Positions 24,522-35,342 of a stretch of 64,000 bases of DNA are shown here, one piece after another. This DNA is from Papaver somniferum (taxonomy: Eukaryota > Streptophyta > Magnoliopsida > Ranunculales > Papaveraceae). The stretch spans positions 137,727,939-137,791,938 of the forward strand of contig NC_039359.1 of the NCBI RefSeq assembly GCF_003573695.1, read 5' to 3'. The translations under genes were made by a program, and so were the position numbers. Every line of letters begins with the position of its first letter. Positions within the stretch are counted from its first letter, which is position 1. Under the pieces are notes generated by a model. The model made no database searches. It was not told the origin of the DNA and was given only the letters and a program-made list of their open reading frames with translations.

Positions 24522-24537
24522 TAAGCAGGGGACTTAA
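24522..24537 (+). other. Polypurine tract of element A
   Basis: AAGCAGGGGACTTA immediately precedes the 3' LTR (TGTTGATGG at 24538). This is the position and composition of the plus-strand primer site. Confidence 0.55.
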
Positions 24538-27114
24538 TGTTGATGGTGGTTTTTAGTTTATGACGAAAACTGTAAAAGTCTTTCTACCTGACCCGACATC
24601 AGAAGTAATAGACCTTGATATATTTATATTCCGCAGGGAATTTGGAGAATATATCAGAATCTGATGAGTGCCTATGTCTCTCTTCATATTATATTGAAAC
24701 TCAAGCTCCTAGATGAATTGTTCACTAGTATAGAGCCTAATGATTGTTTAAGCTCCTAGCTTCATTACTCATTATTGTCGGAGCCCGCCTAGTATTTTCC
24801 TATGCTATGTTTCCCAGCTGAACTCTCAATATTGGCATGACATGACGATTAATGTTCACTCGTAGCGGAGTAGCATGAATCTCCCGAAGTGTCAGTATTG
24901 AGACCTGCATGAAAACACTCACGTAGGCTACACCATTGACAATGAGATCGGCTTGTTGACACACTTTTAATTAAAATTTAACTCGATCGACGCGATTAAA
25001 TTCCTTAAGGAAAATCTAGACTGTCCATTCAGTCTTAAAAAACGATCACGGCAACACGATTTTGCCACGCAATTCAACAAGTCTAGCCTACTCCTAGCGG
25101 AACTAGGCGATCATCATGATAACCACCGGCGGTTCCTCTAACATCCCAGCCGACCGGAATCTATTTAGTTCAACCGAAACACCCTCAAACGTTAGCCAGA
25201 ACATGGATGATCGCACGGTTGAAAAAGAGCTCAAACGAGCCAAGACCGACCATAACGGTCTCAAATTCATCACATCCGCCCAACTTAGCTGGCCTAGTTG
25301 GACGGTCTAGATATTCTTTCGAATGATCAAAAGGTAGCTGGCGTGTTCACCGACGACCCAACTCCGTCCTTGGTCGATCGACTTGCTCATGGCAAGCCAA
25401 GTGCGTATCAAACCGCTTGATCAAACTAGGGTAAACGCACTGTTTTGAAAACCCGAGTTTGTGTTGCGGCAGTATACTACTGTCGCAAATCGATCAAATC
25501 CGTCCAACTTAGACAGCCAAGTTAGACGGCATAGATCGTGTTTCAGACGATCAAAGAGGCGCCAACGTGATTTCCGGCGGATCATCTCCATTCCCAGCTG
25601 ATCGAACTACATGCGGCGATGGCGCGCTCATAAAAACCCAAATTGAATAATCGGCGTTACGCAACTGCCGCAAATCGATCACGGCCGTCCATCTTCGCCA
25701 TCCTAGTCGGACGGCCTAGATATAATTCCAGAAGGCCAACGAGATGCTTGCACACTCACCATCAACCCTTCTGTGCGTATACCTAATCGGCCTGTCCAAA
25801 TCAGCGGCAAACGCCACAAATCGATTGGACCAATGGTAGGGTGGCCGCGCGGCTTTAAACCCTAAAATACAATCAACGACAACATACAACTGTCGCAAAT
25901 CATCTCGTCCGTCCAACTTTGCTATCTTAGTCGGACGGCTTAGAGCGGATTCCAGATGACCAACAGGGTGACACTGTGATCACTGGCCACCCCTCTTCCA
26001 TGAGGAGCGATCGGCCAGGCCAAGGCTCTCCCATGTGGCCCCGAACGATCACTCAAAAGTGGCCATTCGCGCTACTTGTATGATTCAACAACAGTCATTA
26101 ACTGCCGCAAATCGTCTCAGCCACTCAACTTGGCTAGCCGATTTTAGCGGTCCAGATCTAACCTGGATCAACCGATAGGATTTTAGAATGGCTAGCAGTC
26201 GCCACTCTCTTATAGGGCCTGACCGGCCACTCTCTGGGATGCGTGCATAGCTCCTACCAACTCCATGAAAGAGGTCGGTTACGCTCCTTTTAAGACGCTA
26301 AGATCCGCGACTAACTTAGACGGGCTCGAAAACAATGATGTTTCATGAACACCGATTATTTTCAGCTGCTTGTTTAAAAGCGATGCTTTATATACATCGA
26401 TTATAAACGATGTTTTATAAATATTGATTCCACAAATAATTTTGTTATTTGACCCAAAAGCACTATGTCCTGCTTTCAGCGGCAAGTCTCACGACTTGAC
26501 CCATTTACTCGAGACATCAAACATGTCACAAACTGGGGGATGTTCACTGGGGTATCGGTCTGGTGGTTTGCGGCGTGCGGCGTGAAACACGCCCATTACG
26601 AGACAGTGTCAGGAAATAATGGACAGTTAACAGAGAGTAGTGGGTGAAAGGTGACCAGTCTTCCCTCATAATGGAAACGTGATGATCACCACCTTTCACA
26701 CAACCCCACTTCTCCACTACTTAACTGCCTCCATTTCCTACGAGATCAAGGTGCGCTCAATGACTTGTATAAATAGTATTTCAACCTATTTCAACACAAC
26801 ACAAGTGTTATCAACGTAAGTAGCCAGAAACCATATTCTGATACAAGTCATAGAACAACCACACCTTCATAATTCAACATTCTGATCTCAAACACCTTCT
26901 TCGCTTCCTTCCCTAAGATCAACCCTTCTACTTCACTTTGTGACCGAATTAAATCTGGAACGACCATCTCTTGGTTTAGGACAGAGTCTTGCAGATTGAT
27001 CTCTCGAATCTAAAAGTACTCCCGTGCAATGCATTTGTTTAGGGTTTGAATTCGTTTCTCATTAACACACCCAAATTTACCATTTCCAGGAGAATCAGTT
27101 TTTACCCTAAAACA
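24538..27114 (+). repeat. Element A 3' LTR, uninterrupted
   Basis: 2577 bp, starting TGTTGATGG and ending AAAACA. It provides the empty-site sequence for both the hAT insertion (near 24910) and the CACTA insertion (near 25205). TATA box TATAAATAG at 26768-26776. Five about 220-bp modules at 25250-26160. Confidence 0.92.
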
Positions 27115-28749
27115 TGATGGTTCTAACATTGGTGCTCCTCCATCTAAGGGAAAGGGTAAGAAGACTGTTTCTAAGTCCACTTCTCGGAATAAGAAGCGGA
27201 ATGCATCTTCTCCAGTTCCTTTATACTCTCATTCCGATGATGACACTCTGCGTCCACATCTTCTATGGGGCAGTTGTCGAGTATCTTCTCTGATTCTTTC
27301 TCAGCCATTAATGATGATGCGCTGACTCGTACGTGTGAAGCGGTTGCTAAAATTTGTAATGCTCCTTATTTGAGTCATGAGTCTTTGCGCGGAGTTTCCT
27401 CTGCGTTAAGTCCAAGATTTCAGTTCGCACTTGGATATTTGGTAATTTCTACACTACCGCTCCTATTTTTATGATTCTTTCATGCTTTGTGCTTATTTTA
27501 ACGTCCATCTTATGTTGACGCAGAGTGCCCGTATGTATCACGCCGTTACTTCAGATCTTCAGAGAAAGCTTTGTTCTCTTCAAGATGAGAATCTTAAACT
27601 CAAAGATGAGGTCTCTACTTATTCTGATAAGGTCGTTGATCTCCGTGAGAGGAATAACCAATTGATCGGTATGCATTCTTTTTTTTTTCTCCTATTCTTA
27701 TTTTGATGTGTCGGTTTCGCCTCATTTTAATTGTCTGTGCTTGCAGAAATTTATAACTTAACTGATGAAGCCATTAATTATCCGGTTGAAGATGAGATCC
27801 TTTTAGAGCATCTTAACTCCTCCTTAAATAACATTGTTGATGATGAAATAAAAGCTCTAAACCCTGTGGAACTGAAGTCGAAATATGAAACTCTTAAAGT
27901 AGAGCATAGGAGTATGTTATCCGTTAGTAATATCTTTAGGCGTCGCTATTGTGAATCCAAGGAAAAGATTAAAACTTTGAAGGCGAGAATAGCGCTCTTA
28001 TAAGCGAGAAGGATAATGTTATTCTTAAGGGTGCGAAAGCTTTAAAATGATTTCATGAGGTTAAACTTCAAGCTCAAGTGGAGAGAGATCAGGCTATTAG
28101 CGAAAAGAACGCATTAATTGAAAGAGAGAACCTGATCCGCTCTCGACTACTTATCAAAAATGATGATGAGTTTGCGTGGGCTGCTATGGTTATTCATAAC
28201 GATAGGAATGATTTAGCTACAAACGTTAGCTTTGAGTCTGATCATGTTGAATTGGTTAAGATTATTATTTCTGAAAAAGAAGGTTGCTCATAATTCTTCT
28301 ATAACATCTCCAATTTTTGTGCTTCTTTCTGATTTTCATGCGGTTTTAATCCTTTTATTTTCTTTGTAGACACCGAGAAGAAGCATCTTGAGGAAATTGA
28401 AAGTTTGAAGGTGAAATTCTCTTCCGGGGATTCTAAATACCGCAGGCTCAAGAATAAGTTGATAGTTACTGTCTCTAACTTAAATAAGAAAGCACTTCGT
28501 TTGCGTAACGCGCACGTTATGGAGTACGCAGAGAAAATATGTGTCGATCATAAAATTCCTCTACCTGATTTTAATTTTCCTGAAGTCCCTGCTAATGAAG
28601 AATACTTTGAAATTTCTGATAGCGAAGCGGAATATGAGGAGTGTGAAGAAACTGAAGATGAAGATGGTAGTGTTTCAGAGACTGGAGGAGATTCTGAGTT
28701 CGAAGAAGATTCCTCCAAAAGTAGTAAAGTCGATATGGGCGGGAAATAG
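27115..28749 (+). pseudogene. Antisense gene of element B, 3' part (coiled-coil C-terminus)
   Basis: Coding resumes after element A with DGSNIGAPPSKGKGKK, then a Ser/Lys-rich stretch. GT-AG introns lie at 27442-27523, 27669-27746 and 28283-28369. The exons encode a Leu/Glu/Lys-rich, coiled-coil-like region (for example SDLQRKLCSLQDENLKLKDE at 27545-27610 and KYETLKVEHRSM near 27880). The last exon (28370-28749) ends in a long acidic tail (EYEECEETEDEDG) and stop TAG. A stop at about 28001 and a frame change near 28000-28080 show decay. A Transposase_28-like N-terminus followed by a coiled-coil C-terminus is the usual layout of this plant transposon-associated protein family. The gene is transcribed opposite to element B's gag. 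Confidence 0.6.
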
Positions 28750-28802
28750 TCTTGCTTTCATTTGTTATACTTTTCTCTTGTGTAAACTCTGTCCTTGCTT
28801 TG

Positions 28803-30294
28803 TGATCGAATTTTAATAGTGGTAAGAAAGGTTGTCGTTCACTCAGACTTGTCGGATTGATTTTAAGTTTTAATAAAAGAAAATATATATATACAAAATA
28901 AAGTCACAGGACGAAGAGGGACCGAGACTCGGGATTCCACTACTTTTCATGTTCATGGGATTCATAAATTTATCCTAGACATTTATAGCTCAAAACAAAA
29001 GAAACAATGACTCTATTCTTTGCCAAAGTAGATTTCGTAAAACATTAATTGTAAATTACAAGCATAGTGTATCTAAAGCACCCAAGACTAAGCATACACT
29101 ATCGAACAAGATAACAATTGATTAATAAAAATCATAAATCATTTAAAATCGGTGCAAAAAGTAAATAAGGAATTAATTAAATTACCCCAAGGATGAAATC
29201 CAGCTTCCTCCGTTGTCCCTGCGATGGGTTCTAGCTCCACATGGTGAAAACACACTCAAAGGAATTTTTTATTGCTCAATAGGTGTTTGCAAAAGGAAAA
29301 AGTATAAATCAGTGTGTTTGTAACAGATATAACTGTTACAGAACCCACGGTTACAAAGACACGCTAACAGACTGTTGCGAACTCGAAATAAATGTTACAG
29401 AAATTGTTACAAAGTTATTGGATTTGAATGTATAGGCAACGGTTTCTGCGACTGTCTAAATATGTTGTTTTGTGTTCTTCCTCTTCTTCTTTGCCTGAAA
29501 GTGCAGAACTCGTCTGCAACTGCTTCTACGGACCAGAACTTCACCCCTAACTCTCCATAACCCCCGTTTGTGATCCCACCAGCCTATACAAACCCATTTG
29601 GACCGAGAATAAGTCCCCATAACTCCAAATAATCTCGGCAGTCAATCAAATATATGCGGTTTTATTTCCATGCAGATACAGGAAATATCTTTCCCTTTTT
29701 CTCTCATTCACGCGCATGTTTCTGTCAACTGGTGTTTAATCCCTCCAAACACGTCGCCAACACAACAAAGATTGAGTCGAATCCCTTCAGAACTTACGCC
29801 AACTTCCAATCATCATGGGATATCCCGTGTCTTTCTCCAAGTCCCTGTTCCACGTATTCTCCCCGTTCTTTTCGATTAAACTCTTTACCAACCCTGTTTG
29901 GATGAAACAGGCCCAATCCAATGCGAGTCTAGGAAGAAACCCGATGAAATCTAATCCAAAACCAAGCCAGGAAATCTCGGTGAAACTGAAAATTTGAACG
30001 GAACTTTTCCCGCCATTTTCAGTTTGTCGTGAAGAAGGAGGCCCCCTTATCCAGAGTAGGGGTGCCCTTAGCAGTAGTGTGCCCTTTAGCAGTGGAGTGC
30101 CCCTTAACCAAAAATGGGGTCCGTTTAGCAAATGTCCTTCGGGTGCCACGGGTAACTTTTCGAGCCGAATTTTCCAAAAAATGTTTATTTCCCAAAAACA
30201 CCTACGAAGACATAAAATATCATAATTAGTATAAAAATCGAGCACTAACAATACAGACATTGAGGACAGTTCAGACACAAAAATGTGTCTATCA
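28803..30294 (-). mobile_element. Solo LTR C2
   Basis: 1492 bp. On the minus strand it starts TGATAGACACA and ends CGATCA, flanked by the perfect 5-bp duplication CTTTG (28798-28802 and 30295-30299). It is homologous to C1 (709-2186) in opposite orientation. The middle (about 29290-29480) carries TAACAG/TGTTAC motifs absent from C1. Two long small-protein frames across 29650-30320 lie inside the LTR and have no recognisable domain. Confidence 0.82.
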
Positions 30295-30299
30295 CTTTG

Positions 30300-31960
30300 T
30301 GCTACATTTTCCTTCTTCATTTGTATATGATGTATATTCCCAAGCTTTTGAGGATTTTTTCTTCAATGCAAATTCTTCTTCTATCTTTGCCTTGGTGTTA
30401 ATCCTACACTTAATCATGAGTCAGAATCAAAGTGCTATTCTTTCTAATAATTAGAATCAATAAGCGATAATAATATATTGTATAAGTCTATCATATGAAG
30501 GCGAATAACATTTCATATTTATGCTTGCATTTCCATTCTTGTCTCTGTTATTCGTCTTAATTTGATTAATTTTAAGTGTATGCGTTACTATTCGCCTACA
30601 TACATATGGGTGTGGTGTTTCATGAAATTACTATCCTTATTATTTGTGTGTTACCTTTCGCATTTATGAAATTATGAGTTCTGTATGATACCTGAATTTT
30701 TTCTCACTTATCTTACCCTTTTATACATTCCCCCTGCATCTTTGTTGGTTTCTTCCTCAGTTGTTATCTTCGCGTCTTAGTATTTGTCTATTCTTCTCTT
30801 TTCTATTTCACATATGTGGGCGTCAATTTCGCTTAGGATTTGGGTTTAATTTTTTCTGATCTGGCTTCCTGCAAAATAATGTTAGCAACATTTTATAGGT
30901 CCATTTGTGCTTCGTATGAGGTCTTATTGAGCCTCCCTAAATAGAGGTCTTATTATGCCTCCCATTGTTGATAGGTCTTATGTTTGTCCCAAGGTATTCT
31001 TTTTGGTCGGGCGGCAAAATCGCAGGCGGTCTTTACATTTTCATACAATGATCCATTGATTTTGCCTTATCATTTTTCGTATTATTGCCTCTGCAGGATA
31101 TATTGACGCGCCAATATGACAGGCCTATACTCTCCCTTGAGTCATAGCCCCATGATATTGACGTCTTTTGACACAATTCAGCTCCCTAATGGAGGGTGCG
31201 TCCCTTATATTCCCCCTGGCTGCCCCTTTAAGGAAGCTTACCCCTACAGGGTTAGGATGGGATCTTCCCATCTAGTTATGCCAACAATCAGCTGTTTTCG
31301 TGATCTCGTATGAGATCACACCCTAGTGGGGTTTATTTGGGTCCGAGTGCATCATAGTCAGGACTTGTCAAGAATGGCCAGGTACGCTCCAGACACCACA
31401 TGCACCCTTGACTCAACCGTGTACCGCGGCGCCCTGATCGAGTTTCTGCACTTCTTAGGAGAGAGCTTAGTACTTTAGTCTTTCGACTAAGGAGTCTCTG
31501 CCGGATAGGCTTTCGTTTCGCCCCTATTCTCCATGAGTCAGGTCCCAGGGATGGTATGGATTTCGTCCGAGTCATGCATTTTAGGTTTTCCCCAATCATG
31601 ACGCGCATTAGGTCTTATTGTTGCCTCTTGCATTATGCGAACTAGGGTGCACACCACAATTGGATGCCTAACCTCCCTAGTTATAGGTTTTAATGTTTAT
31701 TGCCTCCTATTGAGGTCTTATTGTTTCCTCGTTCTTCTACTTGTATCTTATTATGAAATATTCAATTTTGAAGAAGTAAAATTTTTCATTATCATTCATA
31801 TCTTCGATTCATACATTGTTGATTTCTTCCTTCTTCACTTATTTTCCTATATAATAACTACTACTTAACATATCTTAGATTCTGCAACTTTACATATCTT
31901 ATCCACTACTTGCAGCCTTTTTTATTCATCATCTTCGCAACAATATTGCTTTGCTGAAAT
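30300..31960 (-). other. Element B non-coding region between pol end and antisense gene
   Basis: No gene recognised. A phrase containing GAGGTCTTATT recurs at 30918, 30946 and 31710. A GC-richer block at about 31080-31630 differs in composition from its AT-rich surroundings and could be a small independent insertion, but no terminal repeats were found. Confidence 0.5.
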
Positions 31961-31964
31961 GTAT

Positions 31965-32300
31965 TTTCATTGCCGCATCTCCTAATTGTAGTACTTCTTC
32001 AAATAGTTTTGGTTCCAAAGCTGATCGAGCATTTCCCCTATGTTTTTTCCATCTTTATCCATCAATTCATACATTCCGCTTCCAACGTCCTTTTTATAGC
32101 ATATGGTCCATCCCATACACTCTTTTCTTTTCCATCTCCACCTTTCTTGTAGTGTGGTATTATTCGCAGTACTAGCTCTCCTGGCTGGAATTACCTTGTT
32201 TTACGCGCATGTTATGGTCATGGTTTGATGCAGATGTTGTCGCCTTAGCGTGGATCTGCTTAGCCGCATCTTTATTTTTCTTTGCATCTTTGCCTTTCAC
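31965..32300 (-). pseudogene. Element B integrase C-terminal remnant
   Basis: Read on the minus strand, the sequence encodes HNMRVKQGN, then after a frameshift PGELVLRIIPHYKKGG and VWDGPYAIKRTL, and after another frameshift YELMDKDGK and LKKYYN before a stop. This is the C-terminal module of Ty3/gypsy integrase (GPY/F-like region, ending LKRYY-like). It sits directly after the protease remnant, so about 3 kb of pol (reverse transcriptase, RNase H and the integrase core) has been deleted. Confidence 0.7.
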
Positions 32301-32481
32301 CATTGTTGCTTCAGTATAATTATTATCCATTTCTTCTCCCTTGGTTACTACATCAACCATCAGCCTGTCTCTACGTTTCTCCTCCTTTGCTGCATCTTTC
32401 CAATTTCTTCTTTTGTTTGTGCGTTCTTCACTCTTCTTAACATCAATTCCATCACAAACTTTTGCTTCTGCGGTATCTCCT

Positions 32482-32802
32482 CTAATTACTCCTACTCCTT
32501 GGGGTACTGGAAATTTGATGCATTGATGATATGTAGAGGCCACGTACTTCCAAGATATTGCGTAGCCATAGTCTGCCTATCAAAGCATTATATGGAGATT
32601 CAACGTCAACCACACAGAAAGTTATTTCGGTGGTCATGGTCTTGAGAGGACTACGCATGGTGACTTCTCCTTTTGGCTTGTTAGTTGATCCATTAAACCC
32701 GTAGATTTTGTAAGTGGAAGGAATAAGTTCTTCATCTTTACCACCCATGGTCTTATACGCGTGGTAAAATAGAATATCTACCGAACTGCCGGAGTCGATC
32801 AA
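32482..32802 (-). pseudogene. Element B aspartic protease remnant
   Basis: The 106-residue frame opens MIDSGSSVDILFYHAY, with the catalytic D-S-G triad motif of retropepsins. It later contains YNALIGRLWLR, matching the conserved second (I)xGR motif. In gypsy elements this enzyme cleaves the gag-pol polyprotein. Just upstream (32842-33141) a linker frame contains FSAEEVAGGELHESPLVVKL, typical of the gag-protease junction in Tat elements. The frame is open through the core, but upstream and downstream frames are broken. Confidence 0.78.
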
Positions 32803-32841
32803 TATCTTGCTTATTGCCCATGCGTCTGCATCATTGTCTTC

Positions 32842-35342
32842 TTATTCCATTTTTAATTTGGGTATGATTTCCAACTTGACCACCAATGGGCTTTCATGTA
32901 ATTCTCCTCCTGCAACTTCTTCCGCACTGAATGTGATTGGTTGTTTTTGCCAATCCTTGAGTTTTGACACCTTTGCCAGGTTGAATATCTCATTTCCTTC
33001 ATCATCTCTAGCATATACGCGGCTTAACATATTATCATGAAAATCCTCAATGCTTTTGAATGAATGAATTACTGAATTGCAGTACAAGTTCTTTGTGTTC
33101 GTTCCCACTTCTATTAAGTATGTCTTCTTCCCTGCCTCCATTCCTGATGCCTGTCCTTCCGGCGGTGGTGGTAGTTATTGATTTTGTAGTTGTGCAGCTA
33201 AGATTTGGTTTAATTTACCTTGATCGATCATTTTTAATATGATTCTTTGAACATTTCGACAATTATTGGTGTTGAAGCCGTGAAAACGATGATACGCACA
33301 AAAATCTCTACTTCTTCTTCCTGATGGTGGTTCTTGTCCTAGATTTGGTGGTGCAGGTATTTCTTCCATTAAAATTACCGCCTCCCAAATTTTTTCTATT
33401 GTTGTATTTAGATGCGGCAATTTTATATCTTTGTATACTCTGCTGCTTCCACCTGGTCCTTGATTACAATATCTTTTTTGTCCTCCATATCCTTCTACTT
33501 GGTTATCAAACCTGGGAATCTTGTTATTACCTGCAGAGTTGTTATATTGTCTTTCTCTATATTCTTTTTCATACATTTCTTGATTTCTACTGCTCATTGC
33601 CACCTGCCTTTGTTTATCTTTTTCTATGGATTTTTCTTGGCTTCCCTGCGAGGTACTTCCAACAACATTTGTTGTTCTTGGTAGTAGGATTGCATTCCCT
33701 TCTTTGGCGTTTGTAACCGCAACTGGGTAAGATTCCACATCTCTTTGTTTTTCTTCGAGAGCAATATACTATTCTTGAAACTCGCGTAGCTCTGTCATAG
33801 TAATGGTATTTTTTATCCTGAATATATGCGTATACAACAAATCTGTTGGAAAAAGTGCGTTAATGAAAGCCAAGATAAAATTTCTTTCATCTACTCTTCC
33901 TGCCATCTCACTACACATTTTCCTCCAACGTGTGGTTAAGTAACGCAAGCTTTCATTGATCCTTCTCCTCAAGCTGAATATCTTCTCTATTCCTGGTCGT
34001 AACATGTTGTTACTAATGTATGCTCCTAAGAAAATGCTTTGCAGATGATTGAATGATCTGATTGTTCCCATTGGCATTCCCTCGAACCATTGTAAAGCCT
34101 CTCCTGTTAAGCTACCAGGAAAATACTTACATAAGACTGCATCGTTATCTTCCCATTGCAACAGAGATCTGCTGTATGCGTTTATATGTTGTACTGCACA
34201 TATACTCCCATCGAAAATGTTAGTAAAAACAGGTAATGTGCACTTAGTTGGTATTCCTGCAAGTTGTATTTGTCTTGCGAAAGGTGTTTTTCCTGCTTCT
34301 TCTATTGCTTCATCTAATTGTTGCCTTCCTCCATCTCTTTGTGCCGTCATCATTGCTTTTACTTCTGCTAACTCTCTTAGGATTGTTTCGTTCATAGTTT
34401 GATCTGCATCTTGCTGCATAGGTCTTTTCAACCTTGCTTTCCTTAGTCTGTTGTCATGCCTATTTTGACGCACCGCCTCTTGTAGTTCTTGTTCTTCCGC
34501 CTTTTCTCTTCTTCTCCTTCGTCTGTCCCTTTCGTTCCTTTTATTTCTTGCATTGATCTGTGCGTCGTTATGTCTTTCAGCTTCATCTGCACGGTTGCGT
34601 TGATTTCGCAACATTTCTCTTCCTTGTAATATCATCCTCCCCTGCTCTTCATCATTTTCCTCTTCCTGATCATAATATGTGCAGTGATGCTCACTCTGTT
34701 GTTCGTGTCGATTGCTTCTGTGATTTTCTTGTGTGCGATAATATTCGCCTTGTTGTGCGTATCGATCATCGATTGGAAATTGTTCTATGCGATCATGACC
34801 GTGCTACTCTTGTATATTATCGCCTACCTGAAAATTCTCAACAATGTTATTGTTATTTAAAAGTTGTTCCTGTCTAGTATCCCCGCGTCTAGATCGGTTA
34901 CGTCTTGACGTGCTCCTGCTTCTCCTTGATCTTGAGCTTGCACGTGTTTTCCTTGATGTAGTTCATGACCTCCGCTCTTGCAACTTGTTATTCTCTTCTC
35001 TTAGCTCATCATTCTGACGCGTTAAGTTCGCATGTGCTTCTTCTTCTCTTCTCCTTTCTTCGACTAATATTTGTCGGAGCTCCGCTATTGTCATGTTCTC
35101 CTCATTTTCTCCTACGGGTCCTTCCTCTCCCGTTCTTTGCTTGTTTTCCTCAACTGTATCTGTATCTATAGTATGACTTACTTCATCATAGTTTCAGGTG
35201 TTATTCTCCTCCTGGACATTTTGGATCTGAGATTGGACTTGCTTTCCTCGATTGTTCCATTCTCCCATTCTTGATGATTCAACAATTTCACCTCTTCTTC
35301 TTCCTGCGATTCTTCTGCTCCTCCTAGTTGTTGTCAGTTGTT
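32842..35342 (-). pseudogene. Element B gag, main part
   Basis: The reading frame runs right to left. A Glu/Arg-rich N-terminal region (35340-34640) has stop codons near 35193, 34970 and 34805. It is followed by a 288-residue frame (33769-34635) with the retrotransposon gag core (LPVFTNIFDGSICAVQHINA, then FPGSLTGEALQWFEGMP). The next frame (33175-33738) contains CAYHRFHGFNTNNCRNV, a gag C-terminal Cys-His motif. The start codon lies on the far side of element D, at 43618-43620, and reading continues in frame through the D insertion site. The capsid-like protein would package element RNA. Several stops make it a pseudogene. Confidence 0.78.

Larger units (their letters stand above)
2946..27114 (+). 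mobile_element. Element A: Tat-like LTR retrotransposon, pol-less, with nested insertions
   Basis: The 5' LTR starts TGTTGATGG at 2946 and ends AAAACA at 20803, interrupted by an hAT and a CACTA element. The 3' LTR is 24538-27114 (2577 bp), with the same ends. The flanks are AGATG (2941-2945) and TGATG (27115-27119), a TSD with one mismatch. The antisense gene of element B resumes in frame across the insertion. The internal region (20804-24537) holds only gag-like remnants and a coding minisatellite; no protease, reverse transcriptase or integrase was recognised. A purine-rich tract precedes the 3' LTR. A gag-like motif with VNHPTNEC spacing and the 2.6-kb LTRs suggest the Tat group, but the assignment is tentative. 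It is non-autonomous. Confidence 0.85.

Noticed and set aside
709..30294. Inverted homology between 709-2186 and 28803-30294 read as the long terminal inverted repeats of a Mutator-like element
   Set aside because: Each copy has its own perfect 5-bp target duplication and TGAT...ATCA ends, and the antisense gene reads through the site of the left copy once it is removed. Two independent solo LTRs explain this better.
29787..30320. 177-codon minus-strand frame
   Set aside because: It lies within and across the border of solo LTR C2; the frame is not shared with the C1 copy and shows no domain.
32250..34877. Plus-strand frames with hydrophobic, Cys/Leu-rich translations
   Set aside because: These are antisense to the gag and protease remnants of element B, whose minus-strand motifs are clear.
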